From contig DASVQB010000063.1 in NCBI GenBank assembly GCA_036389295.1, forward strand, positions 40,924 through 104,923: DNA of 64,000 nt, given 5' to 3'. Under the pieces are notes generated by a model. The model worked only from the letters and a program-made list of their open reading frames with translations. It ran no database searches and was not told the DNA's origin. The translations under genes and the position numbers were made by a program. Source of the DNA: AC-37 sp036389295 (GTDB lineage: Bacteria; Actinomycetota; Thermoleophilia; Solirubrobacterales; Thermoleophilaceae). Positions 57,947-64,000 of this stretch are shown piece after piece (position 1 is the first letter of the stretch; each line of letters begins with the position of its first letter).

Positions 57947-59136
57947 CCGCTGGACTGTAATGAGGTGGAGGTGTCGGTCTTGCGGGGCGGTGGGCTCGGC
58001 CGGTAGCGCTTGGCGCTCTCGCCGGTCACCTTCTTGAACGACGCCCAGGTGTCGTACAGGCCGAGGCGCGTCCTGAGTGTGGCTCCGCGCACACGAGTGC
58101 GCCCGCGCGAGCCAACCACGTCCGCCCACACGATCCGCGGCGAGAAGCCGCGCTGGACGACCTTCACGCCGCGGAACTTCCCCTTCACGAGGCCGGACAG
58201 GCGCGACTGCATCTGACTGGTGGTGAACACGAACCGCCAGCGGTGCTTCGGCGAGGCGTCGTCGTACGGATCGGCCACGCCGCGCAGCCACGGCGACGCG
58301 GCCGCGCCGTAGAAGACGTTCTCGATGTTCTCGGTCTTGCCGCCCGACGTCGAGAAGAAGTACGTCACGACCGCGGCCCCCTGGTAGGTGACGATCTCGC
58401 CGGTCGTCGCGTCGACGGCCGCGTTCGTGGCGGCGGTCTCGCCGCTCACGCCGCGGTAGACCTGCGAGCGCGTGTCGGGGTACTGGTCGAACACCGGCCC
58501 GCCGCGATCGGTCGTGATCGCGTAGCTGCGCGCCGCCACGGCCTGGGCCTTGAGGGCCTCGGCCGGCCAGCTCGACGGCATCTCGCCGGAGACGACGCCG
58601 CGCACGTAGTCGTCGAGCCCGGCGGCGTTCACGACGGTCAGCCCGCCGTACGAGCTCGGACGGAGCTCGAGCGAGTCGCGGAAGCTTCCGTTCGCGATCC
58701 CGTTCATCGTGGTCCCGACGAACCGGATGGCGTCGCCGCGGACCGTCGCCGGGGCGTCGAACGTGCCGACCGTGTGGCCGCCGCCGGTGACCTTCACGCG
58801 GCCGGCGGCGCTCTTCGCCGTGTAGGTCACGCCCGACTCGAGCCGCTCGCCGCCGACCGACCGGGCGTGGTCGAACCTGACCGACGCGCGGCCGTCGCCG
58901 AGCAGGACGCGGATCGTGCGGCCGCTCGCGCTGCCGATCTCGGTGCCGGTGTAGTAGCGGCCGAGGATGTCGCGGTAGCCCGTGCCGTGCAGGGCGAGGC
59001 CGTAGGCCCCGTACTGGCTCATGCCGGCGCCGTGGCCGAAGCCGGCGCCCCGGACGACCCAGCGGGTCGCCGCGCCGGCCGTCGCGGGCAGGGCGAGGCC
59101 GGCGAGCAGGACTGTCACGAGCAGCGTGCGTCGCAT
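57877..59136 (-). CDS. secreted SpoIID/LytB-domain protein
   Basis: The 419-residue protein has a signal peptide (LLVTVLLAGLALPATAGAAT) and a long SpoIID domain: GAGFGHGAGMSQYGAYGLAL, LDDYVRGVVSGEMPSSWPAE, ALKAQAVAARSYAI, and TSGGKTENIENVF. The catalytic Glu of SpoIID lytic transglycosylases lies in the SGEMP segment. It probably cuts or remodels peptidoglycan; no sporulation genes are nearby. The ATG at 59136 gives the proper signal peptide. Its low-complexity end (DTSTSLQSS ... GFWRWLG) overlaps the ABC ATPase gene by 70 nt on the same strand, which is unusual. Confidence 0.9.
   Translation of the reverse strand: MRRTLLVTVLLAGLALPATAGAATRWVVRGAGFGHGAGMSQYGAYGLALHGTGYRDILGRYYTGTEIGSASGRTIRVLLGDGRASVRFDHARSVGGERLESGVTYTAKSAAGRVKVTGGGHTVGTFDAPATVRGDAIRFVGTTMNGIANGSFRDSLELRPSSYGGLTVVNAAGLDDYVRGVVSGEMPSSWPAEALKAQAVAARSYAITTDRGGPVFDQYPDTRSQVYRGVSGETAATNAAVDATTGEIVTYQGAAVVTYFFSTSGGKTENIENVFYGAAASPWLRGVADPYDDASPKHRWRFVFTTSQMQSRLSGLVKGKFRGVKVVQRGFSPRIVWADVVGSRGRTRVRGATLRTRLGLYDTWASFKKVTGESAKRYRPSPPPRKTDTSTSLQSSGWLPSSPATSSESSREGFWRWLG
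57954..57959 (-). promoter_or_regulatory. -10 box (TACAGT) of the DrrAB-like exporter operon
   Basis: On the minus strand TACAGT lies 7 nt before the ATG at 57946, inside the coding 3' end of the SpoIID-like gene. Confidence 0.5.
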
Positions 59137-59206
59137 GACGGGGGGCACCTCCACGGTAGCGCTGTACCCGTTCAACGCGCGAGGGTGGCCGGAGTTCCGG
59201 GACGGG

Positions 59207-59212
59207 TACGCT
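59207..59212 (+). promoter_or_regulatory. -10 box (TACGCT) of the leaderless acetolactate-synthase-like gene
   Basis: TACGCT lies 6 nt before the ATG at 59219. A second copy of this hexamer serves mscS. Confidence 0.5.
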
Positions 59213-59218
59213 CAGAGC

Positions 59219-60862
59219 ATGGCCTCCCGCAGGGCATCCGACGTGTTCGTGGAGTGCCTCGAGGCCGAGGGCGTGAGGCACGTCTTCGGCATCCCGGGCG
59301 AGGAGACGCTAGACCTGAACGAGTCGCTGGCGGACTCGTCGATCGAGTTCGTGCCGGTGCGCCACGAGCAGGGCGGCGCCTACATGGCGGACGTCTGCGG
59401 GCGCCTGACCGGGCGCGCCGGCGTCTGCCTCGGCACGCTCGGGCCGGGCGCGACCAACCTCGTGACCGCCGTCGCCGACGCCTACCTGGACCGCGCGCCG
59501 CTCGTCGCCCTGACCGGTCAGGCCGACCTCGAGCGAATGCACAAGGAGTCCCACCAGTACGTCGACGTCGTGAGCCTCATGCGGCCGATCACGAAGTGGA
59601 ACGCGCGGGTCGCGGACGCGAACATCATCCCCGAGGTCGTCCGCAAGGCGTTCAAGGTCGCCGAGTCGGAGAAGCCCGGCGCGACGCACGTCGAGCTGCC
59701 CGAGGACGTGATGGCCGGCGAGGTCGAGGCGGAGCCGCTGCCGCGCCGCAAGCCGGTCCGGCCCGAGCCCGCCGCGCGCGAGCTGCTCAAGGCGGCCGAC
59801 GTGGTCCGCGGCGCGCTGAACCCCGTGGCGCTCGCGGGCAACGGCGTGACGCGCGGCGGGGCATCGCCGGCCCTGCGCGAGTTCGCGCGCGCGACCGGGA
59901 TCCCGGTCGCCGAGACCTTCATGGGCAAGGGCGTGATGGACGCCGGCGACCCGCTCGCGCTCGGCTCGGTCGGCCTCCAGTCCGGCGACTACAAGATGGC
60001 GGGGTTCGAGGAGGCCGACGTGGTGCTCGCGATCGGCTACGACCTGGTCGAGCACGCGCCCAAGCACTGGAACGCCGGGCGCGACAAGAAGATCGTCTGC
60101 ATCGACTCGCTGCCGGCGGAGATCGACGACCACTTCGTGCCCGAGGTCGAGCTGGTCGGCGACATCTACCACATCCTCTCCAGGCTGGGAGAGGAGTGCC
60201 GGCACGTGCCGCACTCGGGCGGCTCCACGCGGCTGCGCGACGTCGTGCTCGGCAGGTTCGAGGCCGCGAAGGACGACGACCACTTCCCGATGCAGCCGCC
60301 GCGCGCGCTGTGGGAGATCCGCAGGGTGCTCGGCCGCGAGGACGTCCTCGTGTCGGACGTCGGGCTCCACAAGCTCTGGATCGGGCGGATGTTCCCGGCG
60401 TACGAGCCGAGCACCGTGCTGATCGCCAACGGGCTCGCGGGGATGGGGTTCGCGGTGCCGGCGGCGATCGCCGCGAAGATCGTGCACCCCGACCGCAACG
60501 TCGTGGCGGTGAACGGCGACGGCGGCTTCCTCATGAACTGCCAGGAGCTCGAGACCGCGATGCGGCTCCGCGTCCCATTCGTGTCGATCGTGTGGGAGAA
60601 CAGCCAGTTCGGGTCGATCGTCTGGAAGCAGGACAAGAAGTTCGGCCGCCACTTCGGGACGGACTTCACGAACCCCGACTTCGTGAAGCTGGCGGAGTCG
60701 TTCGGCATGCCCGCGTGGCGGATCGGCGCGGTGGACGAGCTCGGGCGGCGGCTGCGCGAGGCGCTGGCGCTCGACGTGCCGTCGCTGATCGTGCTGCCGA
60801 TCGACTACTCGATCGACGTGGCGATCTCCGAGGACCTCGGACAGGAGACGGTGGCGACATGA
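59219..60862 (+). CDS. ThDP-dependent acetolactate-synthase-like enzyme
   Basis: The 547-residue enzyme has the N-terminal pyrimidine-binding domain with the activating Glu in VRHEQGGAYMADVCGRLTG, then GTLGPGATNLVTAVADAYLD. A central FAD-type domain follows, and the C-terminal pyrophosphate domain has GDGGFLMNCQELETAMRLR (GDG-x~26-N). It most resembles catabolic acetolactate synthases, but glyoxylate carboligase-like or other decarboxylases cannot be excluded. No regulatory subunit gene follows. Instead it overlaps an aldehyde dehydrogenase gene by ATGA, suggesting that an aldehyde product or substrate is shared. Confidence 0.85.
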   Translation: MASRRASDVFVECLEAEGVRHVFGIPGEETLDLNESLADSSIEFVPVRHEQGGAYMADVCGRLTGRAGVCLGTLGPGATNLVTAVADAYLDRAPLVALTGQADLERMHKESHQYVDVVSLMRPITKWNARVADANIIPEVVRKAFKVAESEKPGATHVELPEDVMAGEVEAEPLPRRKPVRPEPAARELLKAADVVRGALNPVALAGNGVTRGGASPALREFARATGIPVAETFMGKGVMDAGDPLALGSVGLQSGDYKMAGFEEADVVLAIGYDLVEHAPKHWNAGRDKKIVCIDSLPAEIDDHFVPEVELVGDIYHILSRLGEECRHVPHSGGSTRLRDVVLGRFEAAKDDDHFPMQPPRALWEIRRVLGREDVLVSDVGLHKLWIGRMFPAYEPSTVLIANGLAGMGFAVPAAIAAKIVHPDRNVVAVNGDGGFLMNCQELETAMRLRVPFVSIVWENSQFGSIVWKQDKKFGRHFGTDFTNPDFVKLAESFGMPAWRIGAVDELGRRLREALALDVPSLIVLPIDYSIDVAISEDLGQETVAT

Positions 60863-62334
60863 GCACGACGACCCTGAAGCGGGACGAGCAGGCCGCGGTC
60901 GAGGGCGTGCGCAAGCAGCTCTACGTGGGCGGCGAGTGGCGCGACGCCGGCGGCGGCGAGACGCTGGCGGTGGAGGACCCGTCGACCGGCGAGACGCTGT
61001 GCGAGGTCGCGGACGCGACGCCCGACGACGCGGTGGCCGCGCTGGCGGCGGCCCACGAGGCGCAGGCGGAGTGGCGCTCGTGCCCCCCGCGCGACCGCGC
61101 CGAGATCCTGAGGCGCGCGTTCGACGCCGTGGTCGAGCGGGCCGACGAGCTGGCGCTGCTGATGACGCTCGAGATGGGGAAGGCGGTCTCCGAGTCGAAG
61201 GCCGAGATCGCGTACGGCGCCGAGTTCCTGCGCTGGTTCTCGGAGGAGGCCTGCCGGATCGAGGGCCGCTACGGCGTGGCGCCGAACGGGGCCGGGCGGC
61301 TCCTGACCATGCGCCAGCCGGTCGGGCCGTGCCTGCTCATCACGCCCTGGAACTTCCCGCTGGCGATGGGCACGCGGAAGATCGGGCCGGCGATCGCCGC
61401 CGGCTGCACGATGGTGGTCAAGCCGGCGAAGCAGACGCCGCTCTCGATGCTCGCGCTGGCCGAGATCCTCGAGGAGGCCGGGCTGCCGGGCGGGGTGCTG
61501 AACGTGATCACCTCGTCGTCGTCGGGGTCGGTGATGGAGCCCCTGATCCGCGACCCGCGCACGCGGAAGCTGTCGTTCACCGGGTCGACCGAGGTCGGTC
61601 GCAAGCTGATCGAGCAGGCCGCCGACCAGGTCCTGCGGGTGTCGATGGAGCTGGGCGGGAACGCGCCGTTCCTCGTGTTCGACGACGCCGACGTGGACGA
61701 CGCGGTGGCAGGCGCGATGATCGCCAAGATGCGGAACGTCGGCGAGGCGTGCACCGCCGCGAACCGGTTCCACGTGGCCGCCGGCGTGGCCGACGAGTTC
61801 GCCGAGAAGCTCGCCGCCAAGATGCGCGAGCTGAAGGTCGGACGCGGGACCGAGGAGGGCGTCGACGTCGGGCCGCTGGTAGACCATCAGCAGGTCTCGA
61901 AGGTGACGCATCTTGTTGAGGATGCGGTAGGCAAGGGCGCCCGCGTGCTGGTCGGCGGGAGCGCCCGCGACGGCGCCGGCTACTTCTTCGACCCGACCGT
62001 CCTGGCCGACGTGCCCGGCGACGCCGAGCTGCTGCGCGAGGAGATCTTCGGCCCGGTCGCGCCGGTGGCCTCGTTCGAGTCCGAGGAGGACGCGGTGGCG
62101 GCGGCCAACGACACCGAGTTCGGGCTGGTCGCCTACGTCTACACCCGCGACCTGAAGCGCGCGCTGCGGGTCTGCGAGGGCCTCGACACCGGGATGGTCG
62201 GGCTCAACCAGGGGATGGTCTCGAACCCGGCCGCCCCGTTCGGAGGCGTGAAGCAGTCCGGCTTCGGCCGCGAGGGCGGCCGCGAGGGGATCGAGGAGTA
62301 CCTCGAGACGAAGTACGTGGCGGTGAGCCTGTAG
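60859..62334 (+). CDS. succinate-semialdehyde-dehydrogenase-like aldehyde dehydrogenase
   Basis: The 491-residue enzyme has LLITPWNFPLAMGTRKIGPA (catalytic Asn), KLSFTGSTEVGRKL, MELGGNAPFLVFDDADVD (Glu near 267), VGEACTAANRFHV (Cys near 299) and PFGGVKQSGFGREGGREGIE. These are typical of the GabD group. It is coupled by ATGA to the ThDP enzyme. A stretch at about 61880-61935 has markedly AT-richer codons (GTA, CAT, CTT, GTT, GAT) than the rest of the gene, though the protein is unbroken. Confidence 0.92.
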   Translation: MSTTTLKRDEQAAVEGVRKQLYVGGEWRDAGGGETLAVEDPSTGETLCEVADATPDDAVAALAAAHEAQAEWRSCPPRDRAEILRRAFDAVVERADELALLMTLEMGKAVSESKAEIAYGAEFLRWFSEEACRIEGRYGVAPNGAGRLLTMRQPVGPCLLITPWNFPLAMGTRKIGPAIAAGCTMVVKPAKQTPLSMLALAEILEEAGLPGGVLNVITSSSSGSVMEPLIRDPRTRKLSFTGSTEVGRKLIEQAADQVLRVSMELGGNAPFLVFDDADVDDAVAGAMIAKMRNVGEACTAANRFHVAAGVADEFAEKLAAKMRELKVGRGTEEGVDVGPLVDHQQVSKVTHLVEDAVGKGARVLVGGSARDGAGYFFDPTVLADVPGDAELLREEIFGPVAPVASFESEEDAVAAANDTEFGLVAYVYTRDLKRALRVCEGLDTGMVGLNQGMVSNPAAPFGGVKQSGFGREGGREGIEEYLETKYVAVSL

Positions 62335-62361
62335 GAGCGGCGCGGGGCTTCCCGCGCGATG

Positions 62362-62367
62362 TAGCCT
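62362..62367 (+). promoter_or_regulatory. -10 box (TAGCCT) of the leaderless cupin gene
   Basis: TAGCCT lies 7 nt before the GTG at 62375. Confidence 0.5.
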
Positions 62368-62374
62368 TCCCGCC

Positions 62375-62947
62375 GTGGAAGCGCGGACCGATCCGGTGGC
62401 CGCCGGCGAGGCCGGACCGGACGCCGGCGGCGAGCTGATCGAGGACCCCGTCGTCAAGTGGCGGTTCCGGTTCTCGCGGAAGGGGTCGGCGCTCGTCATC
62501 GACATCTTCGGCGACCCGGGGGCGCGAACGCCCGAGCACTTCCACCCGAACGCCCACGAGGTCTTCGAGGTGATCGAGGGCGTCGGGACGTTCGTGATCG
62601 ACGGCGAGGAGCGGCGGGCGGGGCCCGGCGAGCGGATGGAGCTGCCGCCCGGCACGCGGCACGTGTTCGCGAACCCGGGCAACGAGGTCGTGCGCTTCAC
62701 GGCGACGGTCGACCCGCCGCTCGACATGCAGGAGCTGTTCGAGGTCTCCGCCGCTCAGGCCCGGGAGGGGCTCTGGAAGCGGCCCGGCATCCCGAAGGGC
62801 TGGCGCGGCTTCCTCGCGGCCGCCGACTTCACCGTCCGCTACGGCGAGACGATGGTCACCACGTTCCCGCCGCCGGTACTCCAGCGGATCATGTTCCCGC
62901 CGCTCGCCCGGCTGGAGCGCCGCCGCCGGCGCCGGGCGGCTCGCTGA
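62375..62947 (+). CDS. cupin-domain protein
   Basis: The 190-residue protein has one cupin barrel (about 45-115) with the metal motifs EHFHPNAHEVFEVIEGVG (G-x5-H-x-H-x3-4-E pattern) and PPGTRHVFANPGNEVVRF. A C-terminal helical part follows (WRGFLAAADFTVRYGET) and a very basic end (ERRRRRRAAR). The function is unknown; such proteins include small-molecule isomerases and oxygenases. GTG start, leaderless. Its last 59 bases overlap the 3' end of the GST-like gene on the other strand, within a 26-bp direct repeat. Confidence 0.85.
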   Translation: MEARTDPVAAGEAGPDAGGELIEDPVVKWRFRFSRKGSALVIDIFGDPGARTPEHFHPNAHEVFEVIEGVGTFVIDGEERRAGPGERMELPPGTRHVFANPGNEVVRFTATVDPPLDMQELFEVSAAQAREGLWKRPGIPKGWRGFLAAADFTVRYGETMVTTFPPPVLQRIMFPPLARLERRRRRRAAR

Positions 62948-63782
62948 ACTCGGCTGGAGCGCCGCCCCCGGCGCCGCTGGCCGCGTCCTCCCCGGAGGGG
63001 GGCGAGGCCGCCGGCTGCCCGCGGTGGCGCCGGTACGTCTCCAGCACCCACTCGAACCCGGGGCGCCCCGAGAACGACCCGCGCAGCTCGGCCAGCGCCG
63101 CGCGGAACCCCTCGTCGCCCCACGCCGGGTCCGGATACTCGGGGGGCCAGACGACCGGCGCGAGCAGCGCGGCGCCGGCCAGGTCCGCCACGCTGAAGCT
63201 GTCGCCCACCAGGTAGCCGCTCGACCCCGCGCGCGACTCGACCTCGTCGAACGCGGCGGCCACCATCCGGTGCGCCGCCTCCACCCGCTCGCGGTCGACG
63301 CCGTACCGCATGCGCGTCATGCGGGCGACAGCCGGAAACGCGGCGCGCGCGGCGCGGAGCTCGATCGCCGACCGTCCCGCCATGAACGCGCGCAGCATCG
63401 CGTCGGGGTGGTCGAGCACGGCGTCGAGCGTCACCCGCCTCACCTCGTGGCCGCAGCTCTCGTCGAAGAAGCGCTCGAGCTCGACCGCCTCGCGCCGGGC
63501 GGCGGGGTCCTCCGGGTGGAGCGCGGGCTCGGGCCGGACCTCCTCGAGCGCGGCCAGCACGCGGGCCGACCCGCGCACGGATCGGCCGTCGACGTCCAGG
63601 ACGGGGACCGTGCCGCCCCGTCCGCGGACGCGCAGCTCGGCCGGGTGCAGCCCCGGGTGCACCGTCCGCACGCGGTACTCCAGGCCCTTGTGGTCCAGCC
63701 CCCAGAGGGCCTTCTCACAGAAGACCGACCGGCGGAGCACCCACAGGACCAGGCTGGATGCAGGGCTTTCTCGTTCGGTCAT
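62889..63782 (-). CDS. glutathione-S-transferase-like protein
   Basis: The 297-residue protein begins MTERESPASSLVLWVLRRSV. It has a thioredoxin-like N-domain (FCEKALWGLDHKGLEYRVRT, then TVPVLDVDG with the cis-Pro and RVLAALEE) and a helical C-domain (SSGYLVGDSFSVADLAGAAL), as in GSTs. A low-complexity Gly/Ala/Pro tail (APAEFSEPPGAGGGAPAG) follows. Most actinobacteria lack glutathione, so another thiol may be the substrate (inference). A palindrome lies 13 nt upstream of the ATG. Confidence 0.82.
   Translation of the reverse strand: MTERESPASSLVLWVLRRSVFCEKALWGLDHKGLEYRVRTVHPGLHPAELRVRGRGGTVPVLDVDGRSVRGSARVLAALEEVRPEPALHPEDPAARREAVELERFFDESCGHEVRRVTLDAVLDHPDAMLRAFMAGRSAIELRAARAAFPAVARMTRMRYGVDRERVEAAHRMVAAAFDEVESRAGSSGYLVGDSFSVADLAGAALLAPVVWPPEYPDPAWGDEGFRAALAELRGSFSGRPGFEWVLETYRRHRGQPAASPPSGEDAASGAGGGAPAEFSEPPGAGGGAPAGRAAGT
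62909..62976. repeat. 26-bp direct repeat at the cupin and GST 3' ends
   Basis: A 26-bp unit (starting CGGCTGGAGCGCCGCC) occurs at 62909-62934 and 62951-62976 with one mismatch, 42 bp apart, flanking the cupin stop codon. In the GST frame it encodes a repeated GAGGGAPA. Confidence 0.75.
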
Positions 63783-63794
63783 GTCGCGCAGAAA

Positions 63795-63808
63795 CCCCCG
63801 TACGGGGG
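63795..63808. promoter_or_regulatory. 14-bp perfect palindrome upstream of the GST-like gene
   Basis: CCCCCGTACGGGGG lies 13 nt upstream of the GST-like ATG, in its 5' leader or promoter. It could be an operator or a short hairpin. Confidence 0.45.
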
Positions 63809-63814
63809 ATTTAT

Positions 63815-63949
63815 CCCACCTGGCAGATGTTCTTCTTGACGAAGGGCGTATCATCCCGCACTCGAACAGGCCGGGGGTGGCAGGGGAGCCACAGGGGGCA
63901 CCGCGGTTGGGAGACCGCCCCCGCGCCAGCGAATACGGGGGGCAACGCC
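63815..63949 (+). promoter_or_regulatory. possible structured 5' leader
   Basis: The G-rich stretch carries several self-complementary segments (GGTGGCAGGGGAGCCAC, GCGGTTGGGAGACCGC, and GAATACGGGGGGCAACG near the end). It precedes a gene at the window edge. Its 3' part recalls some cis-regulatory RNAs, weakly the c-di-AMP (ydaO) class, but key consensus blocks are not clear. A TATCAT box lies near 63851. Confidence 0.3.
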
Positions 63950-64000
63950 TTGACTGACTGGTACACCCGCACGGTCGTGCGCCGGAGCGCACGCGCCCTG
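63950..64000 (+). CDS. start of a truncated gene, unknown function
   Basis: A TTG at 63950 follows the run GGGGGG after a 7-nt gap and opens a frame (LTDWYTRTVVRRSARAL) that runs off the window. Only 17 codons are visible, so neither the start nor the product is certain. Confidence 0.35.
   Translation, partial: MTDWYTRTVVRRSARAL

Noticed and set aside
63815..63949. A confident c-di-AMP (ydaO) riboswitch
   Set aside because: Only the 3' part vaguely resembles the class; the core consensus blocks cannot be placed, so it is listed only as a possible leader.

Overview
This window comes from a very GC-rich actinobacterial chromosome. The best guess is the Thermoleophilia/Solirubrobacterales. That placement rests on coding style, many GTG starts and GTGA/ATGA gene overlaps, numerous apparently leaderless promoters, and gene content such as an Rv1264-type adenylate cyclase, an LLM-SCP2 fusion and a methylmalonyl-CoA epimerase. 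No similarity search was possible. Genes are packed on both strands and no gene-free gap exceeds about 230 bases. There is one tRNA (Arg, CCU anticodon) and no rRNA, CRISPR array, prophage or insertion sequence that I can see.

Layout. 1-7.2 kb: a truncated M28-like membrane protein whose zinc ligands look lost, a FlgM-like anti-sigma protein, then a minus-strand cell-envelope run (MscS channel, class A penicillin-binding protein, GT87-like glycosyltransferase, thiL). 7.2-14.1 kb: HAD hydrolase, CPBP protease, a NodIJ-like ABC exporter, L,D-transpeptidase, a frameshifted patatin-like lipase and pyrE. 14.2-20.8 kb: adenylate cyclase, alpha/beta hydrolase and a duplicated-half membrane protein on the minus strand, divergent from a TetR regulator across a 22-bp palindromic operator and followed by an LLM oxidoreductase fused to SCP2. 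20.8-25.9 kb: acyl-CoA dehydrogenase, PhoD-like phosphatase, then a compact putative island at the 3' end of tRNA-Arg(CCU) in which a PD-(D/E)XK-like protein of unknown function is operonic with a Phd/VapC toxin-antitoxin pair. 25.9-32.9 kb: metallophosphoesterase, galT, GNAT and thioredoxin-like genes, then a large SF2 helicase with acidic and basic low-complexity regions.

32.9-42.2 kb is the most coherent block. It is a twelve-gene minus-strand operon: precorrin-2 dehydrogenase, moaC, moaB, ccmA, ccmB, ccmC, ccmD, hemA, hemC, fused cobA-hemD, a SAM hydroxide adenosyltransferase and birA. It joins tetrapyrrole synthesis, heme export for cytochrome c maturation, molybdenum cofactor synthesis and biotinylation. 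Nearly every junction overlaps. A leaderless -10 box and two in-phase CCGTTACGG palindromes lie at its head. 42.3-64 kb holds aldehyde dehydrogenases, rarA, an M20 peptidase, a DUF1385 protein, an ftsH-like protease, an FkbM methyltransferase, methylmalonyl-CoA epimerase, a VWA/solute-binding protein with a coiled-coil partner, PAP2, ychF, a second ABC-2 exporter, a SpoIID-like protein, an acetolactate-synthase-like enzyme, a cupin and a GST-like protein. It ends in a possible structured leader at the window edge.

Cross-cutting observations. Many starts lie 6-10 nt downstream of a TANNNT box (leaderless transcription). Several junctions appear to use non-standard starts (ATA overlapping TAG for moaC and the cyclase, CTG overlapping TGA for hemC). 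A dispersed 45-bp palindromic element occurs twice, 30 kb apart.
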